This document shows positions 44,777 to 52,891 of a stretch of 64,000 bases of DNA, piece by piece. This DNA is from Enterocloster aldenensis. GTDB lineage: Bacteria; Bacillota; Clostridia; Lachnospirales; Lachnospiraceae. The first letter of the stretch is position 1; each line of letters opens with the position of its first letter. The DNA lies in assembly GCF_003434055.1 (NCBI RefSeq), contig NZ_QVEX01000001.1, positions 1,117,824 through 1,181,823 on the forward strand, given 5' to 3'. A program made the translations under genes and the position numbers. The notes below the pieces were generated by a model. It was not told the DNA's origin, ran no database searches, and saw only the letters and a program-made list of their open reading frames with translations.

Positions 44777-45658
44777 TTAATTCTTAAGCTTCGGATCCAG
44801 GGCATCCCTTAATCCGTCGCCTAAAAGATTGAGCGCCAGGGAGGTCAGGATGATTGCCAGCCCCGGGAACAAGGTAATATACGGGGAATACCGCATGAAA
44901 TCCCTTCCCTCGGCCAGCATGGAGCCCCACTCAGGAAGAGGAGGCTGCACGCCCATTCCGATAAAACTCATACCGGCAGCTGTCAGTATCATCCTGCCCA
45001 CGCCCATGGTAGCCTGGATGATGATGGGCCCCATTGCATTGGGCAGGATATGCTTTACAATGATGTAGGAATCCCTGGCCCCGCTGGCTATGGCAGATTC
45101 TATGTAATCCTGGTCAATGACGGTCAGGATGGACGAGCGGATGACCCTTGTAAACGGCGGGATCCTGGCAATGGTCACTGCAATCAGCAGGTTGGTCATG
45201 CTTGGCCCCAGGGAAGCCACGATGGCCATGGCTAAAAGCTCGCCGGGGATTGCCAGGAATGTATCCAGCACGCGCATGATGGCATTGTCAATGCGGCCAC
45301 CGTAATATCCGGCAATGGAACCCAGTATCCCGCTGATGCACACGCTGCCCACCGTGGCAGCCAGGCCGATGATGATGGAAATCCTGGCCCCATGCACCAC
45401 CCTCGCGAAGATATCCCGCCCATAGGCATCCGTGCCAAACCAGTGGTCCGGGCTGGGCGCCTTCAGCCGGTTGGCCACATCCTGGGCAATGACCTGGGTG
45501 TCATAATCGCAAATGACATCCGCGAACACGGCCAGCAGTACCATGACTGAAAATATGCCAAGCCCCAGCATGGCCGCCTTATTCTTTTTAAACCTTCTCC
45601 AGATTTCCCTGGCCGGGCTGTTTCGCTTAACAGCCGCGTTCTTATCTCTTTCACTCAT
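44777..45658 (-). CDS. Oligopeptide-type ABC transporter permease (OppC)
   Basis: ATG at 45658 follows GAGGG by 8 bases; an in-frame GTG at 45673 would overlap the previous gene. The 293-residue membrane protein has the OppC N-terminal cytoplasmic stretch REIWRRFKKNKAAMLGLGIF, then about six helices. The permease-ATPase docking loop is YIESAIASGARDSYIIVKHILPN. WFGTDAYGRDIFARVVHGA is the conserved DppC/OppC extracytoplasmic motif. It pairs with the OppB-type gene upstream. Confidence 0.95.
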   Translation of the reverse strand: MSERDKNAAVKRNSPAREIWRRFKKNKAAMLGLGIFSVMVLLAVFADVICDYDTQVIAQDVANRLKAPSPDHWFGTDAYGRDIFARVVHGARISIIIGLAATVGSVCISGILGSIAGYYGGRIDNAIMRVLDTFLAIPGELLAMAIVASLGPSMTNLLIAVTIARIPPFTRVIRSSILTVIDQDYIESAIASGARDSYIIVKHILPNAMGPIIIQATMGVGRMILTAAGMSFIGMGVQPPLPEWGSMLAEGRDFMRYSPYITLFPGLAIILTSLALNLLGDGLRDALDPKLKN

Positions 45659-45669
45659 ATCTTCGGCCC

Positions 45670-46599
45670 TCACTTACTGTATCTTGAACGGATACGCGGA
45701 TCAATGAACGCGTACAGCAGATCCACGATCAGCATAATGATACAAAACAGGGCGGCCAGCATCAGTACGGCAGCCATAACCTGAGGCGTATCCTTGCTCC
45801 GGATGGCATCAATGGCAAGGGTTCCCACCCCCGGCATGGCGAATACGGATTCCGTGATCACGGAACCGCCAAGCAATGCCCCAAAATGCATGCCCGCCAC
45901 CGTGATGACCGGCAGAAGCGCGTTCTTTAAGGCGTGCTTCCATATAACCACCATACTGGACGCGCCCTTTGCCCTTGCGGTGCGGATATAGTCCTGCCTT
46001 ATGACCTCCAGCATGGTGGAGCGGGTCAGGCGGAGGATTTCCGCCGCCCCCGGCAGGGCCAGGGTCACAATGGGAAGGATGAAGCTCTTCATCGTATCCG
46101 CCCCATTGGAGGGCAGCCATCCCAGCTTCAGCGCGAACAGAAGGATGGACAGAAGACCCAGCCAGAAGGCGGGTATGGATGAGAAGAACATGGCCGTGAC
46201 CGAGTTAATCACATCCAGCGCCGAATACTGCTTAACCGCGGACAGGATACCAAGGGGAACCCCGATTGCAACCGACAGCAGCATGGCGCCGGCGGCCAGC
46301 TTCATGGTGGTGGGGAATCTGGAGAATATCTCAGTAAACACAGGGGTCCTTGTCCGGTAGGACAGGCCGAAATTGCCGTGGACCGCATTCCACACATAAT
46401 CCACATAGCGCAGCCAGAACGGCTTGTCCAGTCCCAGTTCCCGGGTCAGCTCCTGTCTTGCGGACAGGGGGGCGTTGTCTCCCAGGACAAGGGAAGCCAC
46501 ATCCCCCGGAATCATATTCATGATAGTAAAGATAATAAAGCTTACCCCCAACAAAATGGGTATCAGCAGCAATAAACGTTTTATAACATACTTTCCCAT
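45670..46599 (-). CDS. Oligopeptide-type ABC transporter permease (OppB)
   Basis: The 309-residue protein begins KYVIKRLLLLIPILLGVSFI, typical of OppB/DppB. It has six helices, the GLDKPFWLRYVDYVWNAVHG loop, and the ATPase-docking segment YIRTARAKGASSMVVIWKHALKN. ATG at 46599 follows AGAGGAAG. It is 58 bases downstream of the second cupin gene and is the first transporter gene in the operon. Confidence 0.95.
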   Translation of the reverse strand: MGKYVIKRLLLLIPILLGVSFIIFTIMNMIPGDVASLVLGDNAPLSARQELTRELGLDKPFWLRYVDYVWNAVHGNFGLSYRTRTPVFTEIFSRFPTTMKLAAGAMLLSVAIGVPLGILSAVKQYSALDVINSVTAMFFSSIPAFWLGLLSILLFALKLGWLPSNGADTMKSFILPIVTLALPGAAEILRLTRSTMLEVIRQDYIRTARAKGASSMVVIWKHALKNALLPVITVAGMHFGALLGGSVITESVFAMPGVGTLAIDAIRSKDTPQVMAAVLMLAALFCIIMLIVDLLYAFIDPRIRSRYSK

Positions 46600-46657
46600 A
46601 CAGGCTTCCTCTTTTTCACTGGCTGCAGCGGCCCTTAAGGCATGGCTGTCACATGTC

Positions 46658-47602
46658 TTAAACCCTGCTTATTTTTGTGATGCAGCTTTTGTTTTGCCGG
46701 AAAATGTCCTTTACCTCGTCCCAGTGCCCTGCCAGGTCAGGACCTGCCTCCAGCTTTTTCTCCACGATTTCTGCCAGGCGCAGTCCCAGCGCCTTTACAT
46801 TGTAAGCGTGCAGGACGGTCCGGTCATCCAGTATTTTCATGGAATAGCTGGTATATGGCGGAACATGAAGGATGTCCCTGGCATTGGCAGTAAAGGTTTC
46901 CCCCAGCACGGATACCTCCACCCTGCCTTCCTTTACCACGTATAAATCCCAGTCAGGATGGGGCGCGTCCCACTCCACGCAGACGCCCTTATCCATGGCG
47001 AATTCCCATATTTCCTTTGCCCCGCCTGTCTCGTGGCGCCCCACCTTCTGGCTGCACACAATGCCGTCAAATGCAAAACAGGCAATGCCCTTTCCCTTTG
47101 GGCGGATCTGGGGCATCCCTTCCTTTTGAACCACCTCTGGCTCAGGTTCGCCAAGGCGCTTGGTATGGTGCTTCAGGCGGTACCCTGCCATGAATGCATC
47201 ATCCTTAAGTTTTTCAGGATAACTCCTGTCAATGAGCTGTTTTTCCAGGATTCCCCCGTACATGTCCATGCCCAGGAACAGTTCGCGCCATATGGTCCCC
47301 TCCTCCAGGAAGCGGAAACCATGGGACATATACGGCTCGATATGGATTAAATCCCCTGCCTCAGCCACGGACCGTTTTCCGTTGATGGTAACCTCCACGC
47401 TGCCCCTGTCAATGGAAAATGTCTCATATCCCTTCGAGTGCTCATGGTAGGGCACAAAGGCATTTTCCTGATAATACACATCGCTCATCTCATTGTTCAG
47501 TGTCTCCCCCACAGGAGCAATGAACAGATAGTCCTTACAGTCCTTTTCTTCCAGTTCATGGATATAATCATCCGGTGTTATATGTATTTTATAATCGAAC
47601 AT
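46658..47602 (-). CDS. Double-cupin protein (copy 2)
   Basis: The 314-residue protein has two cupin domains. The first (about 40-125) keeps a full metal site: PYHEHSKGYETFSIDRG gives His-x-His-x4-Glu, and IEPYMSHGFRFLEEG gives the last His. The second (about 185-290) has PHPDWDLYVVKEGR where His-x-His-x-Glu would be, so its metal site is degenerate. In length and layout it recalls bicupin dioxygenases or isomerases. It follows a paralogue by 14 bases and precedes an Opp-type importer. I cannot name a reaction. It may act on the imported compound or sense it. Confidence 0.8.
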   Translation of the reverse strand: MFDYKIHITPDDYIHELEEKDCKDYLFIAPVGETLNNEMSDVYYQENAFVPYHEHSKGYETFSIDRGSVEVTINGKRSVAEAGDLIHIEPYMSHGFRFLEEGTIWRELFLGMDMYGGILEKQLIDRSYPEKLKDDAFMAGYRLKHHTKRLGEPEPEVVQKEGMPQIRPKGKGIACFAFDGIVCSQKVGRHETGGAKEIWEFAMDKGVCVEWDAPHPDWDLYVVKEGRVEVSVLGETFTANARDILHVPPYTSYSMKILDDRTVLHAYNVKALGLRLAEIVEKKLEAGPDLAGHWDEVKDIFRQNKSCITKISRV

Positions 47603-47616
47603 ACCCTTCCCATCCT

Positions 47617-48582
47617 TTACACAGTTATTTTGCGGATTCCGGTAACCCAGCAGTTGTTTTCGCGCAGTATCTTCTCCACATAACCCCAGTCCTTCAGGTT
47701 TTCCGGCGTACGTATCTTCTCTGCCTTCAGCCGTTCCATCACATGCATCAGACAGGACTGCACATTGTAGGCGTAAATGACCGTGCCCTCTTCCAATACG
47801 GTCAGCGTGTGCTTGTAATAAGGCGGAATATTAATCACATCCCGTTTCCCGGCCGTGAAATCATGGCCGTCCGCCTTTACATGGACCGCGCCTTCCATAA
47901 CCAGGTACACATCATTGCCCGCATATGGATAGTTCCATTCAATCTGGAGGCCTTTCTCAGGAAGCAGTTCCCAGATTTCCTTCACCCCGTCCGTTTCCCA
48001 GCGGCCTACCTTCAGGTTCAGCTTCATGCCGTCTATCTCAAAGCCCGCAATGGCCCATCCCTTTGGGCGCACAGCCGGAATATCATACTTTCCGGCCGGT
48101 TCCGGCACCGGGTCCTCACGGTACAGGGTTCCAAGAAGGGTGTATCTCCTGGCCTTAAACTCCTCGTCCTCCCAATACTCCGGGCTGTAGGTGCGGATCA
48201 CGTGCTTGTCCTCCACACAGTTATACATGTCCATGTCCTGGAACATTTCCCTCCAGATGGTGTTCTCCTCCAGGTAACGGTAGCCGTGGTTCACATAAGG
48301 CCGGATATGTACGATATCCCCTCTCTCGATGATGCATTTCTTCTTATTGATGCATACCTCGGCAGACCCCCCGTCAATCAGGAATGTCTCATATCCGTTC
48401 TCATGGTCGTGATACGGCACGAATGCGTCTTTGATGTACACCGTATCCCCCAGTTCGTTTATCATGCGCCTGCCCTGTGGGCGGATCAGCAGGTCGCCGT
48501 GGTTGTCGCTGTCCGGGATGGAATACAGTACATCTTCCTTGGGGTCAATGTGCATCACGCTGCGCAGGTTCTCAACACTCAT
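47617..48582 (-). CDS. Double-cupin protein (copy 1)
   Basis: This 321-residue paralogue of the next gene has the same two-cupin layout. The first cupin is intact: PYHDHENGYETFLIDGG, then HIRPYVNHGYRYLEENTIWRE. The second again lacks the His-x-His pair, with WNYPYAGNDVYLVMEG in that place, but keeps NIPPYYKHTLTVLEEG. ATG at 48582 follows GGAGGAGG. As the first gene of the operon it should be the most expressed. Two paralogues with matching intact and degenerate halves suggest a heteromer or two successive steps. The function is unknown. Confidence 0.8.
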   Translation of the reverse strand: MSVENLRSVMHIDPKEDVLYSIPDSDNHGDLLIRPQGRRMINELGDTVYIKDAFVPYHDHENGYETFLIDGGSAEVCINKKKCIIERGDIVHIRPYVNHGYRYLEENTIWREMFQDMDMYNCVEDKHVIRTYSPEYWEDEEFKARRYTLLGTLYREDPVPEPAGKYDIPAVRPKGWAIAGFEIDGMKLNLKVGRWETDGVKEIWELLPEKGLQIEWNYPYAGNDVYLVMEGAVHVKADGHDFTAGKRDVINIPPYYKHTLTVLEEGTVIYAYNVQSCLMHVMERLKAEKIRTPENLKDWGYVEKILRENNCWVTGIRKITV

Positions 48583-48711
48583 TGTTGTTGCTCCTCCTCC
48601 ATATGATTATTTTACCGCTTTAACTTACTAAAATAATAGGATTTAAAAAAAGGAAGGCTGCCTTGCCTCTCTGCAACTCTTCCTAAAATCCACTTTTCAG
48701 TTTATGAAATG

Positions 48712-48723
48712 TAGTATATACTA
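48712..48723. promoter_or_regulatory. Palindrome in the divergent cupin/LysR promoter region
   Basis: TAGTATATACTA is a perfect 12-base palindrome midway between the divergent cupin and LysR genes (130 and 82 bases away). It is the best candidate for the LysR binding box in this 222-base region, where I could not place either promoter with confidence. Confidence 0.5.
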
Positions 48724-48804
48724 TTTTTATGATTCTGTCTAATATATGTTTACTCATGTTTTCCATAATCTACAGGTTATGGATTCTAAAAGGAGGGTAT
48801 TAAC

Positions 48805-49674
48805 ATGGAACTGCTGCAGCTCCGCTACTTCTGCGTGGTAGCGAAACACCAGAATATGACAAAGGCGGCTGCCGAACTGATGATTTCCCAGCCCGCCCTC
48901 AGCAAGACGATTGCCTCCCTGGAAAAGGAACTTGGCACGCCCCTGTTCGTAAGGCGCAACCGTTCCATTTTCCTGAACCGGGCAGGAGAGATACTGTATC
49001 AGAAAATAGACCAGAGCATCAATCTGATTGACGACACGGTCTCAGAAATCAGGGAACTGTCCAATGAACCCTTTGGCAATGTCAGGCTCCTGGTCCTGTC
49101 CGCTTCCTCTTATATGCCGGGCTTTTACATTGCCTTCCACCAGCGCTATCCCTTCATCAAGCTCCAGCTGAGCAATTACATACGCTATGAGCACATGTTC
49201 ATGTATGACTGTGATTTCTGTATCACGGCGGATGCCGGTTTCACCCCGCTGGCCGGAAACTGTGTGGTCCCCATCCTGACGGAACGGTTTGTCCTGGCAG
49301 TCCAGAAGCAGCATCCACTGGCGGGCCGCGGGTCCATCCACCTAAAGGAAGCCGCCCCCTATCCCTTTGTGGCCTCCAACCGCAGGGAGGACCTGGAATT
49401 CTATTGCCTGAAGGCAGGATTCCGCCCAAATATCATTGCGGAATGCGACAATGGGACCACCTATGAGGCCTTCCTGAGGGGCGGCGTGGGGATATCCGTG
49501 GTACCGGAGATAACCCTGGGGTCCGTACTTCCCGAGGATATTGTATGCATCCCACTCACCTATCCTGTCATAGAGCGCACCATCAGCCTGACCTATGACT
49601 CCAGGCGCCGCATGTCCAATGCAGGGCAGCTGTTTTTACAGTTCTGTATGGAGTATTTTCAGGCCGGGTCATGA
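48805..49674 (+). CDS. LysR-family transcriptional regulator
   Basis: The 289-residue protein has the LysR N-terminal winged helix (MELLQLRYFCVVAKHQNMTK; AAAELMISQPALSKTIASLE KEL region) and a periplasmic-binding-like effector domain (about 90-289) with GNVRLLVLSASSYMPGF. ATG at 48805 follows GGAGGG. Divergent orientation to the double-cupin/Opp operon makes that operon its likely target, with the effector being the transported compound or a derivative. Its 3' end overlaps the convergent esterase gene by 16 bases. Confidence 0.93.
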   Translation: MELLQLRYFCVVAKHQNMTKAAAELMISQPALSKTIASLEKELGTPLFVRRNRSIFLNRAGEILYQKIDQSINLIDDTVSEIRELSNEPFGNVRLLVLSASSYMPGFYIAFHQRYPFIKLQLSNYIRYEHMFMYDCDFCITADAGFTPLAGNCVVPILTERFVLAVQKQHPLAGRGSIHLKEAAPYPFVASNRREDLEFYCLKAGFRPNIIAECDNGTTYEAFLRGGVGISVVPEITLGSVLPEDIVCIPLTYPVIERTISLTYDSRRRMSNAGQLFLQFCMEYFQAGS

Positions 49675-50510
49675 GGGTTTGGGAAAACCAGGTCCAGCCA
49701 TTGCACGCACTGTTCAAACCAGCCTGCCACATGGGCGTCCGCGTACCGGTGTTTTTCCGGCTCCTCCACCTCCATGGTGGCCAGGGACAGCCCGTGTTCC
49801 CCGTAGGGATAGATATGCATCTCAAAGGGGACGCCCTTTGCAGCCAGGCTTTCGGCAAAGCACAGGGAATTCTGGACCGCGACCGTGGAATCCCCGGCGG
49901 TGTGCCATATGAAAGCGGGCGGTGTCTGCGCATCTACGTGCGCTTCCAGACCATAATATCCCGGCCCCGCCAAATTCCCTTCTGCTGCTGCAGGATCCGG
50001 CCCCGCAAGCATTTCCATACTCTCCCTGTGGGCGTATTTCCCTGCCGTGATGACCGGGTATCCCAGAATCAGCCCATCCGGGCGGATTACAGAACGGTCT
50101 TCCCCGGCAAAAAGGCATTCATCGTTCCAGTGCACACCAAGGCTGGCAGCCACATGGCCTCCTGCGGAAAAACCACAGAGGATAACGGGGCGGCCGGGGC
50201 TGGCAGCGCGCACCCTGCGCACGGCCCCGGCCGCCTGGCAAAGAGGCGCCGTTCCAAGGGTCTCGCCGTGGACCGATACCGTGTAGTACAGGATCCATGG
50301 TTTCCACCCCTGTGCGGCAAATGCCTTTGCCACGGGAAGGGCCTCCCTTGGGGAGTGCCACCGGTACGCTCCCCCCGGGCAGATAATCACATTTCCCTTG
50401 ATGCATTCCGAACCATATTCCGGACCAGTATCGCTGCCATCCAGAGTTACCTCTGCCAGACGGGCCGGGGGCTTCAATCCTGCCTCTGTTATGTCAATTG
50501 TCTGCCTCAT
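49659..50510 (-). CDS. Alpha/beta-hydrolase esterase (acetylesterase-like)
   Basis: ATG at 50510 is placed 8 bases after AGAGG; an ATG 9 bases upstream is too close to it. The 283-residue hydrolase has the oxyanion-hole segment VIICPGGAYRWHSPREALP, the nucleophile in ILCGFSAGGHVAASLG, the acid Asp in FIWHTAGDSTVAVQNS, and the His in YPYGEHGLSLAT. This pattern matches the BD-FAE/acetyl-xylan-esterase group. There is no signal peptide, so it acts inside the cell, perhaps removing acetyl or ester groups from imported sugar acids. It is the last gene of the uronate operon, 11 bases after uxaC. Confidence 0.87.
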   Translation of the reverse strand: MRQTIDITEAGLKPPARLAEVTLDGSDTGPEYGSECIKGNVIICPGGAYRWHSPREALPVAKAFAAQGWKPWILYYTVSVHGETLGTAPLCQAAGAVRRVRAASPGRPVILCGFSAGGHVAASLGVHWNDECLFAGEDRSVIRPDGLILGYPVITAGKYAHRESMEMLAGPDPAAAEGNLAGPGYYGLEAHVDAQTPPAFIWHTAGDSTVAVQNSLCFAESLAAKGVPFEMHIYPYGEHGLSLATMEVEEPEKHRYADAHVAGWFEQCVQWLDLVFPNPHDPA

Positions 50511-50521
50511 CCCATCCACCT

Positions 50522-51937
50522 CTATCCTTCATTTACATGAAAGCCAAAGAATTCATTCACATTGTTGAAGCACACATCCTCAATCACCTGTTTTAAGGCT
50601 GCCTCGCCGGAGAAATATTCCCCTCTGTCCACCAGCTCCCCAAGATAATTGCACAGTACCCGTCTGTAAAGTTCGTGGCGTGGATAGGATATGAAGCTTC
50701 TGCTGTCCGTCAGCATGCCCACGGACAGGCTGACCGGATACAGGTTGGCGCACGCCTCAAACTGGCGCTTGATGCCAAATGCCTGGTCATTGAACCACCA
50801 AGGCGCGCCTAACTGCACCTTTCCCTTCACGGTGCCGTCGCAGAAGCCGGCTGCAAGCACGGCCCATGTCTCAATCTTCATGCCGTCAAGGGGGTACAGG
50901 ATGGTCTTAGGCAGTTCCCCGGCTATGGTCAGCCGGTTCAGCAATTCACCCACGCTGGTCACGGAGCACTGGTCGTCCGTACAGTCAAACCCGGTGGAAT
51001 GTCCTGTCCGTCTGACCCCGTCCCTGTTCGCATCCAGATAGGTACCGATATGGAGCTGCATCACATAGTTGTTCCGGCTGTACCTGCGCCCCATCTCATA
51101 GAGGAACGCGCTCTGGTACTGGTCCACCTCATGGGCCGATACAGGTTCATTCTTCCTTGCCTTTTCAAATATCCCGGCAATCTCCCCATCCGTATAATCA
51201 GCCCATGTAAAATGCGGTACCCCATCGTCGCTGACCGTTGTTCCGGTTGTTTCCCGGAAGAACTTAAGCCTTGCTTCCAGGGCATCCAGCATGGTTTCGA
51301 AGGAATCAATCCCTATACCGGACACCTTCTGGAGCTGGTCCAGATAATCAGAAAATCCATCCTGTTCAATGAACATGGCCTTGTCCGGACGGAAGGCAGT
51401 GATGACCCTTGTAAACATTTTCTCCTTCTGAAGGGCAATGTGGCAGTGCAGGTCATCCACCGGGTCCTCGGTGGTGCTCACCAGCCTGACATTGGAGTGC
51501 TCCATGCACCAGCGCCTGGTCATGTGGCGCTTCACAATCAATTCCTTTGTCCTCTGGTAGATTTCCTCTGCATTGTCCGCTGTCAGGGGCTCATCGATGT
51601 CAAAATACCGCTTCAGCTCCAGGGCGCACCAGATATACACGGGATTTCCAATCATCATTGGGAATACGGAGGCAAAGGCAAGGTATTTGTCATGGTAATC
51701 TGCCTCTCCCGTGATGTATTTCTCATCAATCCCAAAGGTACGCATGGCGCGCCATTTGTAATGGTCCCCCCGCAGCCACATTTCCCCCAGATCCTCAAAT
51801 TCTTTGTCTTCGCATATCTCAGAGGTCATGAGATGGCAGTGATAATCTATGATTGGCAGGTTCTCTGCATATTCGTGATACAGCCTGCTCCCTGTTTTGC
51901 TCGTGAGGAACAGCTCCTCGTCAAATCTTGTATTCAT
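50522..51937 (-). CDS. uxaC: Glucuronate isomerase (uronate isomerase)
   Basis: UxaC interconverts D-glucuronate/D-fructuronate and D-galacturonate/D-tagaturonate. ATG at 51937 follows GGAGG by 8 bases; the ATG at 51943 is too close. The 471-residue protein has the amidohydrolase-fold metal motif IIDYHCHLM near residue 30, RWCMEHSNVRLVSTTEDPVDDL, QLHIGTYLDANRDG and GFDCTDDQCSV, all UxaC landmarks, and the family's usual length. It supplies keto-uronates for the adjacent SDR. Confidence 0.96.
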   Translation of the reverse strand: MNTRFDEELFLTSKTGSRLYHEYAENLPIIDYHCHLMTSEICEDKEFEDLGEMWLRGDHYKWRAMRTFGIDEKYITGEADYHDKYLAFASVFPMMIGNPVYIWCALELKRYFDIDEPLTADNAEEIYQRTKELIVKRHMTRRWCMEHSNVRLVSTTEDPVDDLHCHIALQKEKMFTRVITAFRPDKAMFIEQDGFSDYLDQLQKVSGIGIDSFETMLDALEARLKFFRETTGTTVSDDGVPHFTWADYTDGEIAGIFEKARKNEPVSAHEVDQYQSAFLYEMGRRYSRNNYVMQLHIGTYLDANRDGVRRTGHSTGFDCTDDQCSVTSVGELLNRLTIAGELPKTILYPLDGMKIETWAVLAAGFCDGTVKGKVQLGAPWWFNDQAFGIKRQFEACANLYPVSLSVGMLTDSRSFISYPRHELYRRVLCNYLGELVDRGEYFSGEAALKQVIEDVCFNNVNEFFGFHVNEG

Positions 51938-51952
51938 TTTCATATCCTCCGG

Positions 51953-52753
51953 TTAAAATCCAATCAGGGCGCCGCCGTCCACAGGGATGCAGCTTCCGCT
52001 TATGTAGCGGGCGGCATCGCTGCAAAGGAATGCCGCGCACATGCCCACGTCCATGGGGTCGCCCACGGTCTTGGCAGGAATCCTCCCCATGATCTTGGCC
52101 AGACGGGGCGGATCGTTATCCACGGCCTGATGGAACATGGGAGTGTCAATCCAGCCGGGCGCAATGGCGTTCACTGTCACGCCGAACTCGGCAAGTTCGG
52201 CTGTCAGGGTGTGGATCATGCCCAGGAAACCAGCCTTGGAAGTAGAATATCCCGCCACCTGGGGCTGTCCGATGTAGCTGGTCATGCTGGCCTGGTAGAT
52301 GATCCTTCCTCTTTTCTGTCCCTTCATGTAAGGAACCACTGCCTTTGTCATGGCAAATGAGCCTACCAGATGGACCTCCAGGACCCGTTTATAATCCTCC
52401 ACCGTCATGTCCCAGATGAATTTCTTGCAATGGTTTCCTGCATTGTTGACCAGGATGTCCACACGCCCCTGCTCTTGCACAATCCGGTCCACCAGTTCCT
52501 GGGCACGGCCTGTATCCGTGATGTCAAACTGATAGAATACCGTTCTATCCCCAAATCCTTCCAGCGCCTCTGCCGCCTGTTCCGGTGATTCAAAGCTCAC
52601 AACGCACACCTTGGCCCCGGCGCTTACAAGGCACCTGGTAATGGCAAGTCCCAGGCCCGTGGAACCGCCTGTGACCACGGCCACCTGGCCGGAAAGGTCG
52701 TACCAGTCTGTTATTTTAAAATCCTTCATTTCATTTTCAGTAAATGCAGCCAT
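51953..52753 (-). CDS. SDR oxidoreductase, probable keto-uronate reductase
   Basis: This 266-residue SDR has VAVVTGGSTGLGLAITRCL, SFESPEQ after strand 2 (no Asp, so NADP is possible), NNAGNHCKKF, catalytic Ser in YQASMTSYIG, and the YSTSKAG Tyr/Lys pair. INVDGG-type C-terminus reads CIPVDGGALIGF. Standing between uxaC and the UxaA-type dehydratase, it most likely reduces fructuronate or tagaturonate to mannonate or altronate, replacing the unrelated UxuB/UxaB dehydrogenases, which are absent. ATG at 52753 follows AGGAGAG. The exact substrate is inferred from context. Confidence 0.85.
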   Translation of the reverse strand: MAAFTENEMKDFKITDWYDLSGQVAVVTGGSTGLGLAITRCLVSAGAKVCVVSFESPEQAAEALEGFGDRTVFYQFDITDTGRAQELVDRIVQEQGRVDILVNNAGNHCKKFIWDMTVEDYKRVLEVHLVGSFAMTKAVVPYMKGQKRGRIIYQASMTSYIGQPQVAGYSTSKAGFLGMIHTLTAELAEFGVTVNAIAPGWIDTPMFHQAVDNDPPRLAKIMGRIPAKTVGDPMDVGMCAAFLCSDAARYISGSCIPVDGGALIGF

Positions 52754-52813
52754 TTTCTCTCTCCTGTCTCATAAGGCATGTCTGCCAACGGTTCCCGTCC
52801 AGACATGCCTGTT

Positions 52814-52891
52814 TATATACTTATATAAATCCTTCACATATCCGCTTATGCGTCCATACCTATACAGACCCTTCACATGCCCGTTTATACG
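52814..52891. repeat. 39-base tandem repeat across the 3' end of the uxaA-like large-subunit gene
   Basis: Two adjacent 39-base units, 52814-52852 and 52853-52891, share most positions, for example TTCACATATCCGCTTATGCG against TTCACATGCCCGTTTATACG. A partial third unit appears near 52803-52813. The right-hand unit contains the last nine codons and stop (TAG, 52860-52862) of the large-subunit gene; the left one lies in the 106-base spacer before the SDR. It looks like a duplication of the gene tail. Confidence 0.7.

Noticed and set aside
48645..48672. Possible attenuator in the cupin operon leader
   Set aside because: A T7 tract follows only a four-pair stem on the minus strand, too weak to call a terminator.
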